Shown here: positions 39,901 to 47,199 of the stretch, one piece after another
Layout: each line of letters opens with the position of its first letter
Position numbering within the stretch: position 1 is the first letter of the stretch
NCBI RefSeq assembly: GCF_029227915.1
Contig: NC_079884.1
Location: forward strand, 13,266,001 to 13,330,000
Length of the DNA: 64,000 nucleotides
Direction: 5' to 3'
Source: Hydractinia symbiolongicarpus
Lineage: Eukaryota > Cnidaria > Hydrozoa > Anthoathecata > Hydractiniidae
Translations under genes and position numbers: made by a program
The notes under the pieces: generated by a model
What the model was told of the DNA's origin: nothing
What the model saw: the letters and a program-made list of their open reading frames with translations, nothing else
Databases searched by the model: none

Positions 39901-41627
39901 AATCCCAAAATTTAGTTTCCACAAAATTTCATTTCATTTGAGAACAAGAACTTTGCCACCAGGGCTATTTGCTTGTCAAGAATGATATAAAAGCCGGTGA
40001 CTTGCTATATTGAACTTTTTGTTTTTATTTTTTTGGCAGGCAAAATAAAGCAATTCAATTGGCTAATAATTCTTTTTGGAAGATCTGATTGGTTAAAAAA
40101 CTATTTGCCTGCCAAAAAAATGTAAACAAAGTTTATAGCAAGTCATCCAAGTGTCAAACACATGAGCCGGACTGTGCCCCGATTATGTTCATTGTTTATA
40201 AGTGCCAAAATATATATTTTAACTGTCATACATAAGCCGGGTCCTGATTATGTATTTTCTGCCCGGTTTATAAACGGGGCAAGCTGGATAATAAACATTG
40301 GCCCGATTAAGTACGGCAGCTTGCCACAGTTAAGAACAGGGCAGAAAATACATAATCAGGGCAACATAATCAGGACAGGCCTGCTTATTACTCAAAAAAT
40401 ATTATTTGGCACTTATAAAAGGAACATAATCAGGGCAGGCCTGTTTATATACGACAGTGTAATATTATTTCTCACTTATTATAGAACGAACATAACCAGG
40501 GCAGGCCAACTTATGTATGACAGTCAAATATTATTTGAGACTCATAGAACGAACATAATCGAGGCCGACGGGCTATGTATGACATTTTTATATTATTTCT
40601 CACTTATTATAGAACGCACATAATCGGGGAAGGCTGGCTTATGTATGACAGTCAAATATTATTTGAGACTTATAGAACAGATATAAATAATCAGGGCCCA
40701 TCACTTTTATAACATTTGTCATCACTTCTGACAAGGAAATAGCCCTGACAAAGTTGTTGTTGTTCTCAAATGAAACGAAATTTCGTGGCAAATACTAAAT
40801 TTTGGGATTTGCAAGTTTAATAACTTTTCACCAAACTTAATTCCTGCAAAAAGAATAATTTAGGTTCCGTGAAATTTAGTTACTTCAAAGTATATATATT
40901 ATGTTGAAATGTATTTACTATAAGAGTAGTTTATACTAAGAATTACATCGATGCTTTTTTCTTTCGCCATGTCTAGTTTTTAGGGGTGTTCTATCTTCCA
41001 AAGAATGTTTAATTCACAAAAGTTCGAAGAAAATGCCTATCACAGCCTGCCTGGCCAGCCATTATATCAGTGTTCATAATCCGGTCACCACGACATAAAA
41101 AGTGCAAAAAAAAACATTATCGGACCATGCATACATAATCCAGCTGTCCCGGTTGTAAACAGGCCGTTTTCGCATTTTGGGTAGAACAGGGGTAGCTACA
41201 GAGGATAGATTTCAGTTTGACGTCTCCCATTTTACAATGGATTTGTGTGTGCCCCCCTCACCACAAGCACTTTTCTGTTTGTTGATTTTCGTAAGGGATA
41301 TGGGAATTATTAGCTAACACTGTATCTGTTCAAATTAAAATTCTAATATATGTAAATAATTAGATTAAGGCTTGCCACTTAGAGATATTAAGATTTAAAA
41401 TTAAAGAAAGGCCTGTCAAAGTTTTATCTTAACCTTATCTACAGCAAAAGGACAGTGGACTGAGTTAGCTAATTGAATGCATTATATATAATAGCTACCT
41501 GCTCCTTCTGAACAACCTGCAATATTCGCTCCTTTTCGTCGTCGCTCAATCCATCTAAATTCAGCTCTCCTGCGGTGGGATTTTGTGGGTATAACTTCTG
41601 ATACAAAGGGAATGATGATGCTGCCAT
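21919..41627 (-). CDS. osbpl11: Oxysterol-binding protein-related protein, ORP10/ORP11 class
   Basis: Twenty-six exons, all phase-compatible, 5' to 3': 41627-41499, 35152-35115, 34823-34718, 34505-34464, 34086-34005, 31521-31181, 31027-30986, 30814-30785, 30292-30245, 29696-29651, 27606-27589, 27454-27427, 27329-27247, 26904-26759, 26113-26028, 25939-25858, 25772-25583, 25115-25005, 24772-24709, 24463-24367, 23931-23888, 23472-23379, 23195-23104, 22625-22556, 22470-22405, 22011-21919. Product 755 residues, close to human ORP11. Order: short N-terminal helix, PH domain ([10 protein letters not shown] ... DRQHWINLI), Ser/Pro-rich linker, IEWFEP element, then the ORD lipid-transfer domain with [28 protein letters not shown], the signature [20 protein letters not shown] and HTKPFYGGK. 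Family proteins move phosphatidylserine against PI4P at membrane contacts. ORP10 versus ORP11 cannot be separated here; the PH and linker read closest to ORP11. Confidence 0.95.
22405..26113 (-). CDS. osbpl11: ORP gene: exons encoding the ORD lipid-transfer domain
   Basis: Eleven exons from 26113 down to 22405 encode almost the entire ORD. Visible in order: the lid/first strand ([11 protein letters not shown]), [20 protein letters not shown], the [12 protein letters not shown]4P-binding lysines, a Ser-rich loop, EQVSHHPP with its two PI4P-binding histidines, [36 protein letters not shown], the [11 protein letters not shown] strand, KRVRPL, and LWHNVTESL with the EKATEAKH helix. No catalytic or binding residue that I know to be essential is missing. 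The last exon (22011-21919) adds the DSW motif and a basic tail. Confidence 0.94.
24500..24640. repeat. 15-base microsatellite, ACACCGACAATAACA
   Basis: Units of ACACCGACAATAAYA repeat about eight times inside the ORP intron 24464-24708, with decaying copies at both ends. Confidence 0.85.
27589..27606 (-). CDS. osbpl11: ORP gene: possible 18-base micro-exon
   Basis: An 18-base stretch between CTGTTTTCAG and GTACGA on the minus strand enters and leaves in phase 1. It adds VDIVPL before the conserved GAKIEWFEP. The flanking exons also join in phase without it, so it could be alternative or spurious. Confidence 0.5.
27911..29628. mobile_element. TTAA-flanked DNA transposon with THAP remnant (Kolobok-like)
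   Basis: The left end AGGGGAACTCCAGT follows TTAA (27907-27910). The right end ACTGGAGTGCCCCT-like sequence (CAGTGGAGTGCCCCT) precedes TTAA (29629-29632). The terminal inverted repeats match at most of the first 17 bases. The element is 1718 bases and lies in an ORP intron. It encodes a THAP-domain segment on the plus strand. TTAA target duplications plus a THAP-type DNA-binding domain are features of the Kolobok superfamily; piggyBac shares TTAA but not THAP. It is too short for a full transposase, so it is a non-autonomous derivative. Confidence 0.75.
28208..28405 (+). pseudogene. THAP zinc-finger fragment inside the TTAA element
   Basis: A 65-residue frame starting [15 protein letters not shown] shows the THAP pattern: Cys-x4-Cys near the start, a central tryptophan in [10 protein letters not shown], and Cys-x2-His in YVCLSHF followed by a hydrophobic/aromatic tail. 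A stop follows directly after DSSFK, where a full THAP would add its last motif and a transposase would continue. THAP domains bind DNA in transposases of the P and Kolobok type. It is read here as a truncated transposase 5' exon. Confidence 0.65.
30916..30936. repeat. (AC)n microsatellite
   Basis: About ten AC repeats in an ORP intron, next to exon 31027-30986. Confidence 0.85.
31181..31521 (-). CDS. osbpl11: ORP gene: PH C-terminal helix and Ser/Pro-rich linker exon
   Basis: The largest exon of the gene (341 bases). After the PH helix it encodes [19 protein letters not shown], a long Ser/Thr/Asn linker, and a helical [19 protein letters not shown] segment that likely begins the coiled coil used for ORP pairing. 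Four short following exons (30986-31027, 30785-30814, 30245-30292, 29651-29696) continue this helix. Confidence 0.9.
32395..33035 (+). mobile_element. 5'-truncated non-LTR retrotransposon (LINE) 3' end
   Basis: A frame from about 32405 gives [13 protein letters not shown] and then a stop. After a frame change the frame 32585-33004 gives [53 protein letters not shown] and [14 protein letters not shown]. These are the familiar C-terminal motifs after the reverse transcriptase domain of CR1/RTE-like LINEs in invertebrates. The unit ends in a (GATGAT)n tail (about 33011-33035), a microsatellite tail typical of such elements. It is antisense within an ORP intron, truncated and frameshifted, so not active. 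Confidence 0.85.
33322..33490 (+). mobile_element. tRNA-derived SINE copy (family A)
   Basis: The head GCTTTGTGGTAGAGTTCTC is followed after about 50 bases by GAACAGTATTGTTATCTTAG and GCGGTTGTCCAATTAAGC. That body matches the copies at 3181-3368 and 35600-35689, here on the plus strand. Confidence 0.55.
34005..34823 (-). CDS. osbpl11: ORP gene: exons encoding most of the PH domain
   Basis: Three exons (34823-34718, 34505-34464, 34086-34005) encode the start of the PH domain: [20 protein letters not shown], the FVLD strand, the basic [10 protein letters not shown] loop, and [11 protein letters not shown] through EVYKLRG. The domain finishes in exon 31521-31181 with [13 protein letters not shown], the C-terminal helix carrying the invariant tryptophan. 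In this family the PH domain binds phosphoinositides and Golgi/endosome membranes. Confidence 0.93.
35690..36835. mobile_element. DNA element with AGGGAYCGTCTCAAAATGTT ends and 53-base tandem array
   Basis: The left end AGGGACCGTCTCAAAATGTT and the reverse complement of the right end AGGGATCGTCTCAAAATGTT are near-identical inverted termini. The interior is full of TTCGTA/TACGAA words and carries the 53-base tandem array at about 36040-36450. It has no transposase. A TA (or CTA) is present at both junctions. Confidence 0.7.
36040..36450. repeat. 53-base tandem repeat array, about 8 copies
   Basis: Unit starts GGGATCGTAGAAAACGAAAA and continues with GATCGCCGTAGATCG and TTTAAAAATCATCAAAAC. Successive GGGATCGTAG words fall at 36152, 36205, 36258, 36311, 36364 and 36417, an exact 53-base spacing. 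The apparent 68-residue frame here is a by-product. Confidence 0.92.
37645..37850 (+). mobile_element. tRNA-like SINE (family B)
   Basis: GGCACTGTGGCTTAGTTGTT and, about 40 bases on, CTCGGGTTTAATTAC resemble box A and box B. About 140 bases of unrelated body follow. Only one copy is visible, so the limits are approximate. Confidence 0.4.
38073..38665. mobile_element. Second copy (partial) of the TCTCAAAATGTT element
   Basis: Starts TAGGGATTGTCTCAAAATGTTCGTACC after an AT-rich flank and runs through TACGAA-rich sequence into about three reversed copies of the 53-base unit (38518-38660). No matching right terminus is seen, so it is incomplete or broken by a later insertion. Confidence 0.65.
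38985..39216. repeat. Diverged copies of the 53-base unit
   Basis: About four degenerate units (GGGATCGTAGAAAGCGAAAAG and variants) in the orientation opposite to 38518-38660. With that array they bracket about 320 bases of other sequence. Confidence 0.65.
39455..41185. mobile_element. Foldback element with very long inverted repeats (about 0.5 kb arms)
   Basis: The left end (GCGAAAATGGCCTGTTTATA) is the inverse of the right end (TAAACAGGCCGTTTTCGC). The arms keep matching inward for roughly 500 bases (about 39455-40010 against 41185-40670), including shared words such as CAGGCAGGCTGTGAT and AAGTAACTAAATTTCA. The centre holds a tandem array. No transposase frame is present; the 153-residue frame at 40162-40623 is repeat-derived. 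It fills the 5' end of ORP intron 1. Confidence 0.75.
40330..40690. repeat. About 60-base tandem repeats in the centre of the foldback element
   Basis: Units begin GAACATAATCAGGGCAGGCC and contain AATATTATTT followed by ACTTATTATAGAAC. Starts are visible near 40370, 40425, 40488, 40550 and 40615, with variable spacing. Confidence 0.75.
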
Positions 41628-41729
41628 TGTAGTTACACAAAGGGGGTGATTATATTTCACAACAAATCAATCCTATTTTCCAATCGGGAAAACGGGCTAT
41701 TATTGCAAAATAAAGACCCCGTTTTTTAT

Positions 41730-42598
41730 GGAGTTATGGGACAATATTCGTACATGGTTTTCGTCGCGTCGTAAATGCTTTTCGTCGCGTCGTAAATGCT
41801 TTTCGTCGTGTCATATGTTTCTTCGTGGTGTAGTTTTTGTCGCGTTGTATCATTCTTTGTGGGGTGGTTTTACGTTTCGTTGAGTCGTATTTGTTTTCGT
41901 CGAGGCGAATTTCACCTTGTGGCGTATTTCACTTCGTGGCGTATTTCATTTCGTAGCGAAAATGTTTATGCTTTTTTAACACGAAATTACTAAATTCGTG
42001 TAGCGCTTACAAGAAATCCAAGTCACATGAAAAAACCTTTGTTTTAGTGCTAAAAATTATATTCTATTTTAAAGTTAGTTTTACATTTGTGATTATGAAG
42101 AAATATTATACGTTGTTTTATGTAATAATTTATGTTTATGTAGTTACTTTACTTGATTTTTGGTATTTTCATCAGTATCCATTTAAACTACAAAATAGAT
42201 AATAGATTTTACAGTGTAACATGCTAAAAATTTATAGCTAGCTATAGCTCTACCCAGTAGAAATACCAAAGCCACTAGAAAGAAAGTAAAATATATTGCG
42301 TAAAAGCTTCACGAAATTAGTAATTCCGTGTTAAAAAGCATAACTATTTCGCCACGAAGTGAAATACCCCACGAAGTGACATACGACACGACGAAACATG
42401 AGATCACTCCAACAAGAGTAATACGCCACGACGAAAACCATTACCCTGCGAAGAAAACCACACCACGAAGACAGATACGACACGATGAAAACTATTACGA
42501 GTCGAAGAAAACCACGCCACGAAGAAAGATACGACACGACGAAAAGCATTACGACGCGACGAAAACGATACACGAATATTGTCCCACATATAACTCTA
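41730..42598. mobile_element. Foldback element with CGTCGCGTCGTA repeats, next to the ORP 5' exon
   Basis: The left arm starts GAGTTATGGGACAATATTCG and runs to about 42008; the right arm is its inverse from about 42300 to 42598. Both arms are built from units of about 20 bases (TTTTCGTCGCGTCGTAAATG and decayed forms). They close with TTTTTAACACGAAATTA near the centre, which holds about 290 bases of single-copy sequence. Several overlapping reading frames on both strands are repeat by-products. It begins about 100 bases upstream of the ORP start codon. Confidence 0.75.
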
Positions 42599-42639
42599 TA
42601 ATTTTTGTGTAGTGGCGCAGTGGGCGGGGGCATCGACTC

Positions 42640-44300
42640 CATTTAACACTAGCTCAACACTGAACCACGACGTACAACATAAAGTTATACCACTTTGTAT
42701 TTGTACTGACATAAAAAGTCCAACACACGTCGACTGAATTACCCCTCCAACCAAATGGACCCGACACATAAACTCTCATCTTCCAACATCCTTACAACAC
42801 AAGCATATATCCCTGTAGATAGACCATAACCAACATAACATGGCATAGCATGTCGCATAATTGTAATAGAACTCTTTATTACTACATGTATAGTTTTCCC
42901 CGTACATAGGCCGTAACCAACTTAATATGGCATAGTATTACGCATAACTGCACTAATACTTTTTATTACTACATATGCATAGTATTTTTGTACATCACGG
43001 CAAACGTTGTACTAATATTACATACCACAAGTTACGATAGGGAGGTCTGTTATAGGCTAAAGAACTATCATTAAGTTAATATGTATAACTATTTTCAGTT
43101 TTTTTGCAACGGGAATTTTATTGTGAATCTAAAGTGAAAAATCTGAATAAATCCGCAAAATTATAAAGTAAAGGCCTTCGGAATATCTCGATTATCATCT
43201 ATGGTCGCTTTCGGCTTTATCATGTTAAACAATGTGTTAAACAACTGTTCGCAAATTTACGAATTTATTGGAAACACATGATGTACAACGAAACGACGTA
43301 AAGCATCCCGCAAGAACTGTTGCACAACAATCAATCAACCTCAGGTTTGAAAACTAAATTTTTTGAAATTGAAATTCTGGAGGGTAGTAGTGCATCTTTA
43401 CAAGATTAGGTGTAACTTGTTATTATTTGTTATCACAATTATTATTCCGAATATTTATACAGGATATGGCAGCTTCAGTGCTGGGTCCTGTGTATTAGGT
43501 ATACACTGACATTGCCAACCAAATTTCTTTCACAAGACATCGCAGTTAACCCAAGGCGGTGGTATAAACACTTACTAAATCTGCCCGCGCTGTGGACGGA
43601 ACCACGGACGTTGTGATTTACGGAGCAAACTTTATAGCTCCAAGCACGCCTAACTACTCCGATTTCCCGGTGGTAAGAAAAATTACGCTGGGTCCCTGGC
43701 TACAGATTATTCCACTTCTTGTCGTTTTGACATTGTTTTAGAGTGATATTATTGACCTCGATTATCCAAATAAAAACTTAGAATTTTGTTTTAATGAACT
43801 TCTTTCTACAAGAGAAAAACAAAAGCGATTAGAATCATCCCGTCGTCTCCAATAATCAGTCATGCTGGGAAAACGGGCTTGACAAAAATGTTTGAACAAA
43901 AAAAAGGATTTGAATAAGACATAAACTGGCTAAGAATTACAATAACAAAGGTTGTAGAGAAGCTAAACAACACTGTAAAATATTATATATATTATAGACA
44001 AACTTCTTTTATAAAAATTATTGTTGGTCGTCTCCTTTATACCTTGGAGGACCTTAATTGTTCGCTACAAAAAGGCATTGTTGTAAAAGTTAATTCTAGT
44101 AATAATGTAAATCAAAATCTGGTAATGACGTCTGCTAGGTGTCCGCTATAAAGTGTCTGCTACGTAGAGGCCTTTTGAGAGAGCTTGGAGGAAAGATTTT
44201 TCTCTCCTTCAAGATGAGAGTTTGACTTTCAATTTATTATAGTTTGCCAGGATTTTATTTCGCGAATAGACGCGAATGGACAATTTATATTTCATGATTT
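42640..44300. other. Intergenic stretch upstream of the ORP gene
   Basis: No exon recognised. A possible degenerate SINE lies at about 43470-43690 (minus-strand words GTAGTTAGGCG and GTGGTTCCGTCC resemble box A and B), but with no second copy in the window this is weak. Confidence 0.35.
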
Positions 44301-44334
44301 GCATGTTTAATGTATTTATTCACGACACGTTAAT

Positions 44335-44552
44335 TTATATAAAATACCAAACTGCTGACCGACTGGTTATTATTATTAAGCATATCTTTATAACAAAATA
44401 CGACAATTGCTGAAAGGTATTTTGTCCAGCATCAACATCAATGTCTATGTCCCAATCAGGTTCATTGGAGGAATCATCTTCTCTGTCATTGAAGTAAGGG
44501 TTCTCAGGACCTAAGTAAAGTGCCACTGACTGATGATTCTCTCTTTCTCCAC
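44335..44552 (-). CDS. Candidate exon or gene fragment, unknown
   Basis: After an acceptor-like TTGTGCCAG the minus strand is open for GGERENHQSVALYLGPENPY and an acidic DDSSNEPDWDIDIDVD stretch before drifting into low-complexity residues. The composition looks protein-like up to about 44400. No partner exon, start codon or family was found, so it may be an orphan exon or a relic of a transposon gene. Confidence 0.25.
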
Positions 44553-44685
44553 CTGGCACAATATCACGAGAGCAAAAATTATTTTTTTAATCAGAAAGAG
44601 ATATATACACAAAACGGCCGGTGTTAGAAATTGATAAACTTACGCAAATACGATAACTTATTATTCTCCAAATTTTGGCAAATTC

Positions 44686-44754
44686 GGCAACACGAACATT
44701 TTTTTTGTATGCGCTCTGGCAACACGAACATTTTTTTTGTATACGCTCTGGCAA
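44686..44754. repeat. 32-base tandem duplication
   Basis: GGCAACACGAACATTTTTTT plus TGTATGCGCTCT occurs twice in a row (44686-44717 and 44718-44749, one base different), followed by the start of a third copy. Confidence 0.9.
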
Positions 44755-45539
44755 CTAGGTTGGCAAGACACATTTCCCTTTAAATCAAAAGTCTATCTTT
44801 ACTTGCTTGGTTTTCTATGGGTTGACCCAGATGCACGGTTAGGCTTGGCCTAGTGGTTATGGAATTCACTTTGCAGGAAGAAGTACAAACGCATATCGTG
44901 CATGATTATTAGAGGGAATCTTACGATTGTAGTTGGTCTGTGTGTGTTGCAAAGTAAAGCCTTCAGATATAGGCTAGACCGTGTAGCGATGTCGTTTGCG
45001 ACTACAGTAAAACCTTTATATATCTTTCATAGCTGACACCTCTTAACACGGAAGAGTGTCCCTGGAACGGATGAAATGACGGTCAAACTGTCATTTCAAA
45101 TCTTCTATGTAGCGAAAACTTTCTCTCATATCAAATAAGGGTAAAAAACCCTGGAAACAAAGATGCGGACATCATGTTAGGATAATTATTTACATTATCC
45201 CAGAAAACGCTCAATAATAGGTCAAATAAAACAATATGGGTAAGAAATTAGATTTTATTTTTTTAAAGACAATGTTTTACATTTTGATTTATGGATTCTT
45301 CGATTTTATTTTTATAAGCCAGTTTATGGTTTTTGCAGGTGTATATAAATGAAAACTTGAAGGGATATCTTGACGTGAAAAAACTTTAGAGATACAATTT
45401 ATGTTCGATTTTACTACACACTCCATACCTAGTAGTACGTTTTTGAAACAATAATCAGTTTGAAAACAAACACTTCTGTCAGGCAGATACTTTTTGTCAT
45501 GATGGCGTCCTCCATTGGAAAAGTTTCATTGTGGATGGT

Positions 45540-46005
45540 ACAAATCCCCGCCCCTCGTGTGCCCCCTCGTGTGCCCCTCGTCCTGGTCTGGTTGTTACGG
45601 GCATGCGCATCAAGAAAAGAATAGCACAAGAATAGTAAACTGGAGAAGTGTTTGGGAAACAGTGGCGCACGTGTTAGTCTAGTTTTCCAAGCAGTTAGGC
45701 ATAGAAGAGAAAAAATACTAAAGGAAAGGGACAACCCGTCGACTTCTCAAAAAAAATAAATAGAGGCTGTGGGCGGAAATGAGACCAAAATGGGCATCAA
45801 AGGAGGAGATTAAAGCATGTGTGAAGCGTGCATCACTCTCCTTCTGACTTAAAATTTATTGTTATGTGTCTGCGCCATGCTTTCTCAAAAATCATTTACG
45901 ATGGAGAGGCATAGTACGCGCCACCAGCAAGAAATGGTGAGGCCTGAGACGAAATTTGCTCGTTTTATCTACTCAGCTCAGCCACAAGACTAAACTGTAA
46001 GTTTT
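45540..46005 (+). promoter_or_regulatory. GC-richer patch with a donor-like site, possible promoter/5'UTR
   Basis: In otherwise AT-rich DNA, 45540-45720 holds CCCCGCCCC, repeated CCCTCGTGTGCC and a GCATGCGCAT palindrome. A good donor (AAACT|GTAAGT) follows at about 45998. This could be the first non-coding exon of the ankyrin gene, whose coding exon begins after an acceptor at 54756. That would need an 8.7 kb intron and is only a guess. Confidence 0.25.
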
Positions 46006-46737
46006 ACCTCTGCTTTCTTTTTAAGTAACTAGAAAAAATGTTCCTTGCTATGTGTAGCTAGCTAGCTGGCTAAGTTAAATGGTTTTTCAAGTTGACAATA
46101 AATATATATGTGTCTAGCTATTATATATAGCAATTAGTTAGCTAGTAAGTACTACTACCTACTATACCCAAAGTCTCGGCGAATAATTTGGCTTTTTATA
46201 TATTTGTTTTGAAAAAAGATCTGAAACGCATGTTGTTGAAACTGTCTATTTAAACAAGAGATGCGGCTACAGCGATGCGCCCAAGTCAGTTTTTAAATTG
46301 ATATTAACTTTAATCTTTCAGATATAATCTATATTTTTGTTTTCGCTAAAAAATACGTAATATGTTCTCATGTGCCACAAAAAAGACTGTAGCTAGTTTT
46401 TTCCCAAAGAAGGTCCATGTCGCCTTTCCCCCTCCGTATTCCATTAATGAAAGTTGTATTAGCCTTTGATAAGTGTTTTGTGGCTTGGATCCTTTGCTAG
46501 TTGGAGACTAAATTCAGTATCAACCTGTAAAACAGGTGAAATCAATATGTTATTTTGCAAGTTTTATTCAAAAAAAACGTGGTGACATCACTTGCAAAAA
46601 TTTAAATATATATATTATTTAAAATTCTCATGCAAATCATTCTGGTGAGTTTAACCTGTAAAATTGGGTTCCATTTAATACAATTTGCTCGATAAATATA
46701 GTGTATATATATATGGTGACACAATTCTGTATAATAC

Positions 46738-46915
46738 TTAATTAATAAAAGCGCTGATTTGTATTTCAGCAATAAATTTGTCAAGTTTGAGAATAATTTG
46801 AGCGAGTTCAGGAGTTATTGGACGAACATCACAAATTTTATTCAAAAAGTCTTTCAAACACGCACTTATATGGTGTTTTCGCAAGTCAGCACCCTTGTTT
46901 GTGTAGTTACTATTA
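46738..46915 (-). CDS. Candidate exon, unknown
   Basis: An acceptor-like TTTTTTAG is followed by an open minus-strand frame with normal-looking composition (RKHHISACLKDFLNK, then VRPITPELAQIILKLDKF) and a stop at 46738. No neighbouring exon could be joined with confidence and no family was recognised. Confidence 0.25.
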
Positions 46916-47199
46916 CTAAAAAAGTTTTGAAGATTTGTTTTAAAAAGTTTAAAAGTTTTAAAGATTTGATTTTTATTATTTCCACAACCCACAATTTAAA
47001 ATTAACAAATTTGATTTCACAATTTTCAAAAAAAAAAACTGAATGCTGTAAACCATTTTTACCCTTTTTCTGCACATGAGTATGAGTGCGAGGAGCAAAT
47101 ATTATATAACAATTTACATATTTCCCGATATTATACTCAATTAATACGGGTAGGTTCAATAGTAAACAAAGTTTGATACAAATTCATGAAGCAGAAATG

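Noticed and set aside
40162-40623. 153-residue plus-strand frame
   Set aside because: It is a translation of the central repeats of the foldback element and has no protein-like features.
42328-42642. Overlapping 94- and 103-residue frames on both strands
   Set aside because: Both arise from the CGTCGCGTCGTA repeats of the foldback arm; openness on both strands reflects the repeat unit.
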